64,000 bases of DNA from Paraburkholderia sediminicola (GCF_902859805.1 NZ_CADIKC010000001.1:248001-312000), one strand, 5' to 3'; positions 42,189 through 52,050 are shown, counted from the stretch's first letter. Numbers and translations are program-made. Notes: generated by a model from the letters alone, not told the origin.

Positions 42189-43604
42189 TCAAGCGTCCAC
42201 GGTGGATCGCGCGCCGTTCTGCGCAACGGGTGTATGACGCCGATGCTGCGCGCCGGCATGCACCTCAGGCAGTCGTGCCCTGCCGCCGCCGAACAGCTTT
42301 TCACGCAGCGTCGGCGCCGGGTCGTAATCTTCCTTGTAGACGCCGCGATTCTGCAATTCCGGCACCACCAGATCGACGAAGTCTTCGAACGATTCGGGCA
42401 TGACCGTGCGCGTCAGATTGAATCCGTCAACGCCCGCCTCTTCTATCCACGACACCAGCTCGTCCGCGATCTGCTGCGGCGAGCCGACTACCGGCTTCGC
42501 GCGGCCGCCGAGCGTCATCTGTTCGAGCACCTTGCGTTTGGTCCATACGCCGCTCACGCTCTTCTTCGAAATCGCTTCAACAGCCGATTGCATCGATTCG
42601 GTCTTCACATACGAAATCGGTTCATCCAGCTCGTACTGCGAGAAGTCGATGCCGGTCGAACTGGAGAAATGCGCAATGCCACCCTCGGCGCTCGCATAAC
42701 GCCGGTACTCTTCGAATTTCTCCTGCGCGGCGCGTTCTGTTTCGCCGACTACAACGGTGATGCCGGCAAAGATCTTGATATCGTCCGGCGCGCGGCCGAA
42801 GCTGACCGCCCGTGCGCGAATGTCGTCGACAATGGAACGCGTGAGCTGCTTGTTCTGGCCGCCGACAAACACGCATTCCGCGTGACGCGCCGCGAAATCG
42901 ACGCCCCGGCTCGACGAACCCGCCTGATACAGCACCGGCGTGCGTTGCGGCGATGGTTCGCTCAAATGAATGGCGTCGATCGAATAGTACGGGCCGTCGT
43001 GTTTCACGCGATGCACCTTGTCAGGGTGCGAGAAGATACGCGCCTCGCGATCGCGCACCACCGCATCGTCTTCCCAGCTTTGCTCCCACAGCTTGTAGAC
43101 CACGTCCATGTAATCGTCCGCGCGATCGTAACGGTCGTCGTGGCTGATCTGTTGTGCGAGACCCATGCCACGCGCCGCGCTGTCCAGATAGCCGGTGACG
43201 ATATTCCAACCCACCCGGCCCTTGGTCAGATGATCCAGCGTCGACATGCGGCGCGCGAAGAGATACGGCGGCTCGTAAGTCAGATTCGACGTTACGCCGA
43301 AGCCGATATGCTTCGTCACGTGCGCCATCGCGGGCACGATCAGCGACGGATCGTTGATCGGAATCTGCACCGATTCACGCAACGGGGTGTCCGGACCACC
43401 CTGATAAACGTCGTATACGCCGACGATATCCGCGAGAAAGATCCCGTCGAACTTGCCGCGCTCGAGCGTTTGCGCGAGGCTCGTCCAGTAGTCGAGGTCG
43501 GTGTAATGCGCCGAACGGTCGCGCGGATGCGTCCACAGACCATGATTGATGTGACCGACCGCATTCATATTGAACGCGTTCAGTAGGATCTTTTTCTTCG
43601 CCAT
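42189..43604 (-). CDS. LLM-class flavin monooxygenase (NtaA/SnaA/DszA/SoxA family)
   Basis: The 471-residue luciferase-like monooxygenase has family segments [79 protein letters not shown] and [20 protein letters not shown]. It uses reduced FMN from a partner reductase to cleave C-S or C-N bonds. Its position between metQ and metN points to an organosulfur substrate. AAGGAG precedes the ATG at 43604. No flavin reductase gene is next to it, so the reductase must be encoded elsewhere. Confidence 0.88.
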   Translation of the reverse strand: MAKKKILLNAFNMNAVGHINHGLWTHPRDRSAHYTDLDYWTSLAQTLERGKFDGIFLADIVGVYDVYQGGPDTPLRESVQIPINDPSLIVPAMAHVTKHIGFGVTSNLTYEPPYLFARRMSTLDHLTKGRVGWNIVTGYLDSAARGMGLAQQISHDDRYDRADDYMDVVYKLWEQSWEDDAVVRDREARIFSHPDKVHRVKHDGPYYSIDAIHLSEPSPQRTPVLYQAGSSSRGVDFAARHAECVFVGGQNKQLTRSIVDDIRARAVSFGRAPDDIKIFAGITVVVGETERAAQEKFEEYRRYASAEGGIAHFSSSTGIDFSQYELDEPISYVKTESMQSAVEAISKKSVSGVWTKRKVLEQMTLGGRAKPVVGSPQQIADELVSWIEEAGVDGFNLTRTVMPESFEDFVDLVVPELQNRGVYKEDYDPAPTLREKLFGGGRARLPEVHAGAQHRRHTPVAQNGARSTVDA

Positions 43605-43646
43605 CGTGCGGCTCCTTGCTGGTTGCAACGTTGCTAGCGGCGTGCC

Positions 43647-44486
43647 TTACCAGGCGACGGCGTAGAGACTGCCGAAGGCTTTGTCGAGCGCGGCGCGCAC
43701 AGCGGGCGAATGCTGGTAGATCGAGATGAACTTGCGGATGCGCGGATCATTTGCGCTTTCCGGACGCACCACCCACTGGATCGCGTAGTTCCTGTTTTCC
43801 AGGCCGTCGAACAACAATGCGCTGTTCGGATCGGTCGTGCCCGCGAGCTTGATGAAGCTCGGGTAGCCCTGGGCGAGATCCACGTCGTCGAGCGAGCGGG
43901 CCAATTGCGAGGCCTCGAGCTGAACGATCTTCAGGTGCTTCGGGTTGTCGATGATGTCGAGCGTCGTGGCGCGATAGTCGATGCCCGGCGTCAGCTTGAT
44001 CAGACCGGCACGCTGCAGCAGCAACAGACCACGGCCGCCATTGACCGGATCGTTAGCGATGGCGACGGTAGCGCCGTCTTTCAATTCATCGAAGCGTTTG
44101 ATCTTTTTCGAATACAGACCGATCTTCATGATCGTGCCCGGGGCGATTGCGACGAAGTTGTAGCCGCCCTGCTTCTTTGCGTTCTCGAGAAACGGGATGT
44201 GCTGGAAATAGTTGACGTCGATATCCTTGTTGGCAAGCGCCGCATTCGGCGTATTCCAGTCGGTGAACTCGATGATCTTCACGTCCAGCCCTTGCTCCTT
44301 TGCTTCGCGCGCGGCGACTTTAAGCGCCTCGATTTGCGGGCTGGTGGCGATGCCGATTTTCAGCGTGGGCGTGTCTGCCGCGAACGCGGGCGTAGCGGAC
44401 AACGACAGCGCGAGGCCGAACGCGCCGAGGAACGTCAGCGTCCGCGCCTTGAAAAAACGCCGTGCAGTGCTCAGAGAAATACGCAT
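43647..44486 (-). CDS. metQ: MetQ/NlpA-type periplasmic substrate-binding protein
   Basis: The 279-residue protein has a Sec signal peptide ending ATPAFAAD and the NlpA-family core LKIGIATSPQIEALKVAARE, KIIEFTDWNTPNAALANKDI, DVNYFQHIPFLENAKKQGG, ANDPVNGGRGLLLLQRAGL. Most MetQ proteins are lipoproteins; this one lacks a lipobox cysteine and should be soluble in the periplasm. The substitution TDWNTPN fits the variants that accept sulfur compounds other than methionine, but the ligand is not known. It is the first gene of the leftward cluster, 42 bases before the LLM gene. Confidence 0.9.
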   Translation of the reverse strand: MRISLSTARRFFKARTLTFLGAFGLALSLSATPAFAADTPTLKIGIATSPQIEALKVAAREAKEQGLDVKIIEFTDWNTPNAALANKDIDVNYFQHIPFLENAKKQGGYNFVAIAPGTIMKIGLYSKKIKRFDELKDGATVAIANDPVNGGRGLLLLQRAGLIKLTPGIDYRATTLDIIDNPKHLKIVQLEASQLARSLDDVDLAQGYPSFIKLAGTTDPNSALLFDGLENRNYAIQWVVRPESANDPRIRKFISIYQHSPAVRAALDKAFGSLYAVAW

Positions 44487-44806
44487 GGTGAACTCGTTAG
44501 GAAGGGGGCGTAGTGTGTTTCGAGGCGAGCCGGTCCCGCGGCACGCGGGCAGGCGCGCCGGAATCGGTCGAACAATGGAAAATTTGCAGCGCGCGGTTTA
44601 ACCGGCGCGCAGCAGCGATAGAACGCGCGAGCGGATCAGCGCGGACAGCGGCAGGTCGGACAGGTCATCGCCTCTCTCCAGATGAGGTGCGAATCATCAT
44701 AGACGGCGGGAAACCGGCGGTCTACGAACGGATTTTTGGAAGGAAAGCGGGAAAAATGATTTGGGGCTCGCCCCATGGAGCTGACGTAACACGTCACCAA
44801 AGAAAA
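44487..44806. other. Upstream region of metQ
   Basis: About 320 bases without a convincing gene. It must contain the metQ-cluster promoter. I see no SAM riboswitch-like fold or clear CysB site. Confidence 0.5.
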
Positions 44807-44840
44807 AACGCCGGGCCACGCTTTAGCGCGACCCGGCGTT
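44807..44840 (-). terminator. Terminator of the efflux operon
   Basis: AACGCCGGG and CCCGGCGTT form the stem (extended by GCGC/GCGT pairs). On the minus strand a run of T follows, 26 bases after the opcM stop codon. Confidence 0.88.
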
Positions 44841-44865
44841 CTTCGCCGACCAACAAACCAAAACT

Positions 44866-46491
44866 CTAGCGCTTCGCCACCTGCTCCGCCGACGCAGAAG
44901 CGGACGTAGAAGCAGACGCAGCAACCGCACCCGATGCCGGCGCAACCGCCCCCACCGCCTCGTCGCCCGCCGGCTTCACATCGCCCCAGCCGCCGCCCAG
45001 CGCGCGAATCAGATTAACCGTCGCCACCGCCTGCGTGCCCGACAGATGGCTCGCCTGCAGTTGCGATGTCAGCACCTGCCGCTCGCCGTCGATCACATCC
45101 AGATAGCTGACCGCGCCTTCCGTGTACTGCGTGCGCGACAGATGCGCCGCGCGTTGCGAGGCCACCACCGCATTGTTCTGCTCGCGCATCTGATCGTCGA
45201 GCAAACGCAGATCGGCCAGGTTGTCCTCGACCTCACGGAACGCCACCAGCACCTGTTGACGATACTGCGCGACATCTTCGTCATACTTCGAGCGAGCTTG
45301 CGCGAGGTTGGCCTTGCGGCGTCCACCATCGAACAGAGGCACAGTCAGCGCGGTGCCGGCTAACGGCCCGAGGAGGAACGCGCGGCTCGACCACATGAAC
45401 AGATCGCCGAGCGTCGCCGACTCATACCCAAACGCGCCCGTGATATCGAGCTTCGGGAAAAATGCCGACTTCGCCAGACCGACTCGCGCATTCGCCGCCA
45501 TCATCGCCCGCTCCGCCGCCGAAATGTCCGGCCGACGTTCGAGCAGCGCCGAAGGCAAACCTGGTGGCACACGCACCGTCACTGGCGCGAGCGGCGCTTC
45601 CGCGAACGAGAAATCCGCCGGCGGCTTGCCGAGCAGAATCGCGAGACTATGCTCGGAAGCGGCGCGCTGGCGCGCCACGCCCACAGCATCCGCACGCGCA
45701 CTCGCCAGTTCGTTGCGGGAGCGCGAAACATCCAGCTCACCGATATCGCCTTCCTTGAAACGACGCTCAACCAGCTTCAGCGTGTCCTCGCGCAACGCCA
45801 CGGTACGGCGGTACAGATCCTGATCCGTGTCGAGCTCACGCAACTGGAAGTAGTTCTGCGCGACGTCGGCCTGCAAGGACAACTGGACCGAGCGGAACAG
45901 CGCTTCACTTTGTTGCTCGTCCGCACGCGATGCATTCACGTTCGAACCAACCCGCCCGAACAGATCGGTCTCATACGAAGCGCCCACCTGCGCGCGCCAG
46001 ATCGTGCCCGTCGTACCGCCCGCGCTATCCGGCTGCAATTGCGATGCCGCCGACGCCCGTTCGCGCGTCGGGCCAAAGCCCCCGTCGAACTTCGGGAACC
46101 AGTCCGACTTCGCCGCCTGCGTCACCGCACGCGCCTGTTGCACGCGTGCCGCAGCCGCCTTCAAGTCCTGATTCGCGGCAGCCGCCTGCTCTTCCAGCGC
46201 GTTCAACTGCGGATCGCCGAAAATCGTCCACCATTCGCCGCGATGCGCGTCGTCGGCGGGCTGAGCCTGCTTCCAGGTGCCCGTGTCCTGCGCCGATGCG
46301 GCGGAGGTAGCCGAGGTAGCCGACGCGCCGGACGCAGCCGATGCAGCAGCCGGCGTTTCCTTGAACGCAGCCGGTGTATCCACCTCCGGCCGCTTATACG
46401 TGGGCTCCACGGAGCAGGCCGCGAGCAACGCCAGCAGCAAACCGCTGGCAGCCGCTCTGCCCCACCCGCTTAAAGATTCAAAACGATTCAT
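44866..46491 (-). CDS. opcM: Outer-membrane efflux lipoprotein (OprM/NodT family)
   Basis: The 541-residue protein has a lipoprotein signal ending LLAAC (Cys26) followed by SVEPTYKRPEVDTP, typical of OprM-like channels. The two OEP repeats are visible, with WWTIFGDPQLNALEEQAAAA and LGRRPDIS-like sequence ALLERRPDISAAERAMMAAN. Low-complexity Ala/Ser/Thr stretches sit after the lipidation site (about 58-75) and at the C-terminus (GAVAASASTSASASA). It forms the trimeric exit duct with the RND pump encoded just upstream (13-base gap). GAGGAGAA precedes the ATG. It corresponds to opcM/oprC in the Burkholderia ceo/bpeEF systems. Confidence 0.93.
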   Translation of the reverse strand: MNRFESLSGWGRAAASGLLLALLAACSVEPTYKRPEVDTPAAFKETPAAASAASGASATSATSAASAQDTGTWKQAQPADDAHRGEWWTIFGDPQLNALEEQAAAANQDLKAAAARVQQARAVTQAAKSDWFPKFDGGFGPTRERASAASQLQPDSAGGTTGTIWRAQVGASYETDLFGRVGSNVNASRADEQQSEALFRSVQLSLQADVAQNYFQLRELDTDQDLYRRTVALREDTLKLVERRFKEGDIGELDVSRSRNELASARADAVGVARQRAASEHSLAILLGKPPADFSFAEAPLAPVTVRVPPGLPSALLERRPDISAAERAMMAANARVGLAKSAFFPKLDITGAFGYESATLGDLFMWSSRAFLLGPLAGTALTVPLFDGGRRKANLAQARSKYDEDVAQYRQQVLVAFREVEDNLADLRLLDDQMREQNNAVVASQRAAHLSRTQYTEGAVSYLDVIDGERQVLTSQLQASHLSGTQAVATVNLIRALGGGWGDVKPAGDEAVGAVAPASGAVAASASTSASASAEQVAKR

Positions 46492-46504
46492 TTTTATTTT
46501 CTCC

Positions 46505-49500
46505 TCAGGCTTCCGTCGCCGGCGCCCCAAGGTGCGGCGCGTCTTTCTGCGCGACGTGAATCGTCCCGCCCGCCAACGTACGCAGCACCACATAGAACAC
46601 AGGGGTCAGCATCAGGCCGAACAGCGTCACGCCGAGCATGCCGAAGAACACCGCGATACCCATCGCATGACGCATCTCCGAACCCGCTCCGCTCGACAGC
46701 ACCAGCGGCACCACACCCATGATGAAAGCGATCGACGTCATCAGAATCGGACGCAGACGCAAGCGGCTCGCCTCGATTGCTGCAGCAAGCGGCGTACGCC
46801 CGTCATGTTCGAGTTCGCGAGCGAACTCGACGATCAGAATCGCGTTCTTCGCCGACAGCCCCACCAGCACCATCAAACCGATCTGCGTGAAGATGTTGTT
46901 GTCGCCACCCGTGAGCCACACACCGGTGAGCGCGGACAGCACGCTCATCGGCACGATCAGGATCACCGCGAGCGGCAGCGTCAAACTTTCATACAGCGCG
47001 GCCAGCACGAGGAACACGAGCAGCACGCTGATCGGGAACACCCACAAACCCGCATTGCCGGCGATGATCTGCTGATACGTCAGGTCGGTCCATTCGAGCT
47101 TCACGCCATGCGGCAAGGTTTCCGCCGCTACGCGTTCGGCCGCGGCTTGCGCCTGGCCCGATGAGAAGCCCGGCGCCGGACCACCGTTGATGTCGGCAGC
47201 CGTATAGCCGTTGTAGCGCACCACCATTTCCGGACCATACGTAGGCGTCACCGTCACCAGCGACGACAACGGCACCATATCGCCAGCAGCATTACGCGTC
47301 TTCAGTTGCAGGATGTCGTCGGCACGTTGACGGAACGGCGCGTCAGCCTGCACCCGCACCTGATAAACGCGGCCGAAGCGGTTGAAGTCGTTCACATACA
47401 GCGAGCCCAGATAGATCTGCATCGTGTTGAACACGTCCGTGACCGGCACGCCGAGTTGCTTGGCTTTCACGCGGTCCAGGTCGACGTTCAATTGCGGCAC
47501 GTTGATCTGATAGCTCGAGAACGTCGGTCCAAGTTCAGGCGTTTGTGCCGCTTTCTTCACGAATGCTTCCGCAGCCTTGTTCAACTCTGCGTAACCCACC
47601 GCGCCGTGATCCTCCAACTGCATCTTGAAGCCGCCGAGCGTACCCAGACCCAGCACCGGAGGCGGCGGGAACACGGCCACGAACGAATCCTTGATCGCAC
47701 CGTACTGCTGGTTCAACGCGCCAGCAATCGCACCGGCCGAGAGCTTCTTGTTGCCACGCTCCTTGAAAGGCTTCAGCGTGACGAACACGATGCCCGCGCT
47801 TGAGCTATTGGTGAAGCCGTTCACCGACAGGCCCGGGAACGCCACCGCGCTTTCCACGCCCGGCTGCTTCAAGGCAATCGCGCTCATATCGCGGATCACC
47901 TTTTCCGTGCGATCCAGCGATGCACCGTTCGGCAATTGCGCAAACGCAATCAGGTATTCCTTGTCCTGCGCCGGTACGAACCCGCCCGGCACGACGCGCG
48001 ACATCAACACCGTTGCGCCCAGCAGGATCGCGTAGACCGCGAGCATCGCACCTTTACGGCGCAGCACGCCTTTCACGCCACGGCCATACTCCGTCGAACC
48101 GCGATGAAACACCTTGTTGAAGCCCTTGAAGAAACGGCCCAGCACGCGATTCATCACACGCGTCAGGATGTCTTCCTTCGCGCCGTGGCTGCGCAACAGC
48201 ATCGCGGACAACGCCGGCGACAAGGTGAGCGAGTTGAACGCCGAGATCACCGTCGAGATCGCGATGGTCATCGCGAACTGCTTGTAGAACTGACCCGTCA
48301 GGCCGGTCATGAAAGCGAGCGGCACAAACACGGCAACCAGCGTCAGCGCGATAGCGATAATCGGCCCGCTCACTTCCTGCATGGCCTTATACGTCGCGTC
48401 GCGCGCACTGAGCCCGCTTTCGATATTCCGTTCGACGTTCTCCACCACCACGATCGCATCGTCCACCACGATCCCGATGGCTAGCACCATCCCGAACAGC
48501 GACAACGCGTTAATCGAGAAGCCGAACGCCAGCAGCAGCGAGAACGTACCGACAATCGACACCGGTACTGCGATCAACGGGATGATCGACGCACGCCACG
48601 TCTGCAGGAACACGATCACCACGATCACCACCAGCGCGATCGCTTCGAGCAGCGTGTGAATCACCGCCTCGATACTCGAGCGCACGAACTGTGTCGGGTC
48701 ATAGACGATCTTGTACTCGACGCCTGCCGGCATGTCTTCCGCCAGTTCCTTCATTGCGGAGCGAACCTGGTCGGAGATCGCGAGCGAGTTCGCGCCCGGC
48801 GCCTGGTTGATAGCGAGCGCCACAGCGGGTTTGTTGTCGAGCAGCGAACGCAGGCCGTATTCCGACGCCGCCAGTTCGACGCGTGCGATATCACGCAGGT
48901 ACGTCACGCCGCCGTCCGGCGCGGTCTTGACGATGATGTCGCCGAATTCGCCCTCAGTCTTCAAGCGGCCACGCGCATTCACCGACAACTGCAGTTGCGT
49001 GCCCGGCACCGAAGGCGATGCGCCGATCACACCGGCTGCCACCTGAATGTTCTGCTCACGGATTGCGTTGACCACTTCGGTCGCCGTCAAACCGCGCTGC
49101 GCGACTTTCTGCGGATCGAGCCAGACGCGCATCGCGTAGTCGCCCGAACCCCACAGCTGCACCTCGCCGACGCCCTGAATCCGCGCCAACCGGTCCTTGA
49201 CGTTGAGCAACGCGTAGTTGCGCAGGTACGTCATGTCATAGCGATTGTTCGGCGAGATCAGGTGGACCACCATCGTCAGCGTCGGCGAACTCTTGATGGT
49301 CGTGATGCCAAGCCGTTGCACGTCTTCCGGCAGGCGCGGCAGCGCCTGGTTGACGCGGTTCTGCACCAGCTGCGTCGCGAGATCCGGATTAGTGCCGAGC
49401 TTGAAGGTCACCGTCAGCGTGAGATTGCCGTCGCTATTGGCTTGCGACTGCATGTACAGCATGTTCTCAACGCCGTTGATCTGCTCTTCAAGCGGCGCCG

Positions 49501-49690
49501 CAACGGCCTCCGCGATCACTTTCGGATTGGCGCCCGGATATTGCGCATGCACCACCACCGAAGGCGGCACCACTTCCGGGTACTCCGAAATCGGCAGCTT
49601 GAAGAGCGAAATGATGCCCCCCAGCAGGATCAATACCGATAGCACACCGGCAAAGATCGGTCGATCGATGAAGAATTTGGATATGTTCAT
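46505..49690 (-). CDS. ceoB: RND efflux pump inner-membrane transporter (CeoB/BpeF, MexF-like)
   Basis: The 1061-residue HAE1-type pump has twelve membrane helices and two large periplasmic loops. It starts MNISKFFIDRPIFAGVLSVL. The proton-relay acids are in GIVVDDAIVVVENVERN near residue 410, with the Lys counterpart in GLSAKNAILIVEFAREL. Sequence is of the MexF/BpeF subgroup, which exports chloramphenicol, trimethoprim and fluoroquinolones and is often salicylate-inducible in Burkholderia. It is third in llpE-ceoA-ceoB-opcM, 74 bases after ceoA. Substrates here are inferred from family and synteny. Confidence 0.95.
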   Translation of the reverse strand: MNISKFFIDRPIFAGVLSVLILLGGIISLFKLPISEYPEVVPPSVVVHAQYPGANPKVIAEAVAAPLEEQINGVENMLYMQSQANSDGNLTLTVTFKLGTNPDLATQLVQNRVNQALPRLPEDVQRLGITTIKSSPTLTMVVHLISPNNRYDMTYLRNYALLNVKDRLARIQGVGEVQLWGSGDYAMRVWLDPQKVAQRGLTATEVVNAIREQNIQVAAGVIGASPSVPGTQLQLSVNARGRLKTEGEFGDIIVKTAPDGGVTYLRDIARVELAASEYGLRSLLDNKPAVALAINQAPGANSLAISDQVRSAMKELAEDMPAGVEYKIVYDPTQFVRSSIEAVIHTLLEAIALVVIVVIVFLQTWRASIIPLIAVPVSIVGTFSLLLAFGFSINALSLFGMVLAIGIVVDDAIVVVENVERNIESGLSARDATYKAMQEVSGPIIAIALTLVAVFVPLAFMTGLTGQFYKQFAMTIAISTVISAFNSLTLSPALSAMLLRSHGAKEDILTRVMNRVLGRFFKGFNKVFHRGSTEYGRGVKGVLRRKGAMLAVYAILLGATVLMSRVVPGGFVPAQDKEYLIAFAQLPNGASLDRTEKVIRDMSAIALKQPGVESAVAFPGLSVNGFTNSSSAGIVFVTLKPFKERGNKKLSAGAIAGALNQQYGAIKDSFVAVFPPPPVLGLGTLGGFKMQLEDHGAVGYAELNKAAEAFVKKAAQTPELGPTFSSYQINVPQLNVDLDRVKAKQLGVPVTDVFNTMQIYLGSLYVNDFNRFGRVYQVRVQADAPFRQRADDILQLKTRNAAGDMVPLSSLVTVTPTYGPEMVVRYNGYTAADINGGPAPGFSSGQAQAAAERVAAETLPHGVKLEWTDLTYQQIIAGNAGLWVFPISVLLVFLVLAALYESLTLPLAVILIVPMSVLSALTGVWLTGGDNNIFTQIGLMVLVGLSAKNAILIVEFARELEHDGRTPLAAAIEASRLRLRPILMTSIAFIMGVVPLVLSSGAGSEMRHAMGIAVFFGMLGVTLFGLMLTPVFYVVLRTLAGGTIHVAQKDAPHLGAPATEA

Positions 49691-49764
49691 GGGAAGCTCT
49701 TAACGTTGGAGCATGCGCCCGCTACGGCCCGTCAACATGACTGGCCAAGCGCAGCGCACGAGGC

Positions 49765-50976
49765 TCACGAATTCTTGTCCGCTGCTTTTGCTCGCGTCTG
49801 CGCAAGCGGCGCGCTGTTCGGATCCTGATCGGTGGTCATCGGCACCATGTGAGCGCGCACTGCATCGCCCGGGCGCACGCGCTGGATACCGTTCACGACG
49901 ATCCGGTCGGTTGCCTGCAAACCGCCCTTGACGACGCGCAGGTTGCCCTGCATGCCGCCCACTGCGATTTCCCGGTACACGACGTGGTTGCTCTGATCGA
50001 CCACCAGCACGAACTTCTTGTCCTGATCGGTGCCCACCGCGGCGTCGTCGATCAGCAGTGCCGGATGCGGCTCGCTGCCGCCGACCTTCACGCGCGCATA
50101 GAGGCCCGGGATCAATGCACCGTCCTGGTTATCGAAGCGCGCACGCACCCGGATCGTGCCGGACGACGTATCCAGCCGGTTGTCGACGGATTCGATCGTG
50201 CCGCTGCGCGAGTAGCCGCTTTCATCCGCCAGCCCGAGATCCACCGGCACCTTGCTGCCATCCTTCGCGCGGCTCAGATACTGCAGGTAGGTTTGTTCGT
50301 CGACGTCGAACGATGCGTAGATCGGCGAAACCGACACCAGCGTAGTCAGCGGCGCCGAGCTTGCGCCCGCCGACACCACGTTGCCCACCGTGATTTCCGC
50401 ACGCGAGACGCGACCCGACACCGGCGCAACGATCTTCGTGTAGCCGAGATTGATGCGCGCGGTTTCCACAGCGGCTTGCGCGGCCTTCAGGTTGGCGCTC
50501 GCTTCGCGCGCGGCGTTCTGCTTCTCGTCGTAGTCGCGCTTGGCGATCGCGTTGTCGGCGATCAGGCGTTGCGCACGCTCCCAATCGCTTTGCGTATAGC
50601 CCGTGCGCGCTTGCGCCGCCGCAACCTGCGCTTCGGTGCGATCGACTTCGGCCGCGTACGGACGCGGATCGATCACGAACAGCGTGTCGCCCTTCTTCAC
50701 GAGGGCGCCGTCCTTGAAGTTGACGGACACGATCGTGCCCGGCACTTGCGAACGGACGTCCACTTTTTCGACTGCTTCGAGACGGCCCGAATACGTTTGC
50801 CAGTCAGTGATGGTCTTTTGCACCACGGTGGCCACATCGACTTCCGGCACGATGGTCGGCGCAGCAGGCGAGCTCGCGTCGACGCGGATCGCGCCAAACG
50901 TACCCAGCCCGGCCACCACGATGACGGCTAGCACGGCAATCGCCACACGGCGACGGGAAAGAGGAAGGATAGTCAT
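49765..50976 (-). CDS. ceoA: RND efflux membrane-fusion protein (CeoA/BpeE)
   Basis: The 403-residue adaptor has an N-terminal membrane anchor (RRRVAIAVLAVIVVAGLG), split lipoyl domain (VDVRSQVPGTIVSVNFKDGA and INLGYTKIVAPVSGRVSRA), the alpha-hairpin between (DRTEAQVAAAQARTGYTQSD), and beta-barrel/membrane-proximal domains (PGLYARVKVGG, VVKGGLQATDRIVVNGIQRV). No lipobox cysteine is present, so anchoring is by the N-terminal helix. It bridges CeoB and OpcM. It lies 45 bases after llpE. Confidence 0.94.
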   Translation of the reverse strand: MTILPLSRRRVAIAVLAVIVVAGLGTFGAIRVDASSPAAPTIVPEVDVATVVQKTITDWQTYSGRLEAVEKVDVRSQVPGTIVSVNFKDGALVKKGDTLFVIDPRPYAAEVDRTEAQVAAAQARTGYTQSDWERAQRLIADNAIAKRDYDEKQNAAREASANLKAAQAAVETARINLGYTKIVAPVSGRVSRAEITVGNVVSAGASSAPLTTLVSVSPIYASFDVDEQTYLQYLSRAKDGSKVPVDLGLADESGYSRSGTIESVDNRLDTSSGTIRVRARFDNQDGALIPGLYARVKVGGSEPHPALLIDDAAVGTDQDKKFVLVVDQSNHVVYREIAVGGMQGNLRVVKGGLQATDRIVVNGIQRVRPGDAVRAHMVPMTTDQDPNSAPLAQTRAKAADKNS

Positions 50977-51021
50977 GAGAAGCTCCCGGTATCGTTGATT
51001 AAAGTTTTGCTTATTGGTGTC

Positions 51022-51897
51022 TCAGCGATGGGCGCGTGCATCGAAGCGCCACTGAAAAAATCGCACCGCTTCCTGCAATGCGGGCGGATGGTCGGCCAAC
51101 GCGGCGTGCGAGACGCTGGGATAGCGGACCACCTGGGTCAGCACGCCCGCGTCGATCAGACCGCTCGCGTATTTCTCCGCTTCCACATGCAGCACGTCGT
51201 TTTGCGCCGTCGCGATCAGCGTGGCCGGCAGGCCCGCGAGGCGCGACGATTCGAGCGGTGCGGCATACGGATGCATGCGTTGCGACGCTTGCGGCAGGTA
51301 CGCGCGATAACACGCCGCGCATTCCTTCGCCGTGATATCTGAGCCGAGGCGCTTTTCGTCGCCGAGGCGCGTCAGACTCGGATCGAGCATCGGTCCGAAC
51401 AGCGCTTGCGCCGCAATGCGCACGTCGCCGCGATCACGCGCGATGAACGCGAGGCAGTTGGCCAACTGCCCGCCTGCATCGTGGCCCGCCACGCCAACCT
51501 TCTTGCTGTTCCCGCCGAACGCGCGTGCTCGTGTCTGCACCCACAATGCCGCGCGATGGGCGTCTTCAGGCGCCGCCGGAAACGGAAACTGCGGCGCCAG
51601 CGAATAACCTACCGAAACGACCAGCGCCGGTAAGTGTTCTGCGAAATACCGGGCGGCGAAGTCCGCCTGATCGATCGAACCCTTGGTAAAACCGCCACCG
51701 TGGAAGTAAAGCAATACCGGCAGTGCGGTTTTCTGTGCCTGGCGGTACAAACGCAACGTAATGTCCTGTGCGTGCCCTTCGATCTGCACGTCAGTGACGT
51801 CGAGTGCCGTGCTGTCAGCTTGTGCCGGGCCGCTGCCGGCGGGCACAAACGAGTACGGCGGTTTAAATGCATCCATGTCGAGCCGCGCAATGCGCAT
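51022..51897 (-). CDS. llpE: Alpha/beta hydrolase-fold protein of the efflux operon (LlpE), nucleophile Ser replaced by Asp
   Basis: The 291-residue protein has the hormone-sensitive-lipase layout: oxyanion motif HGGG at residues 66-69, elbow at 138-143, acid Asp234 (AQNDVLHVE) and His264 (SVSHAAL). The elbow reads GHDAGG instead of GDSAGG, so the nucleophile position holds Asp140. An Asp nucleophile occurs in epoxide hydrolases and haloalkane dehalogenases, whose elbow often begins GHD. It may therefore have a different chemistry or be non-catalytic. It heads the operon before ceoA, as llpE does in B. cenocepacia and B. pseudomallei, and is divergent from the LysR regulator. Confidence 0.88.
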   Translation of the reverse strand: MRIARLDMDAFKPPYSFVPAGSGPAQADSTALDVTDVQIEGHAQDITLRLYRQAQKTALPVLLYFHGGGFTKGSIDQADFAARYFAEHLPALVVSVGYSLAPQFPFPAAPEDAHRAALWVQTRARAFGGNSKKVGVAGHDAGGQLANCLAFIARDRGDVRIAAQALFGPMLDPSLTRLGDEKRLGSDITAKECAACYRAYLPQASQRMHPYAAPLESSRLAGLPATLIATAQNDVLHVEAEKYASGLIDAGVLTQVVRYPSVSHAALADHPPALQEAVRFFQWRFDARAHR

Positions 51898-51912
51898 AGA
51901 ACTTCAATGGTG

Positions 51913-51970
51913 CGAATTGTGGGTTCGGCAGACTCGTAAATAAATGCCTATAATCCGGCAACACAATTCG
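51913..51970. promoter_or_regulatory. ceoR-llpE control region: long-spaced inverted repeat around a TATAAT box
   Basis: In the 153-base divergent gap CGAATTGTG (51913-51921) and CACAATTCG (51962-51970) form perfect 9-base arms. A TATAAT (51949-51954) lies between them and reads towards ceoR; its -35 (TTCGGCA) is weak. The arms may be LysR binding sites for both promoters. Confidence 0.5.
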
Positions 51971-52050
51971 GCGCCCCTGAACAATCGAACGCGATTGCTC
52001 TGCGGATTCGATTCCTGCTCAGTGCGCCCGCCCCTTTCTGGAGGTTTGCA

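Noticed and set aside
42174-43586. 470-codon plus-strand open frame
   Set aside because: Antisense to the LLM monooxygenase gene and without motifs.
44487-44806. SAM riboswitch ahead of metQ
   Set aside because: I found no stem arrangement or conserved motif of the known SAM riboswitch classes by eye.
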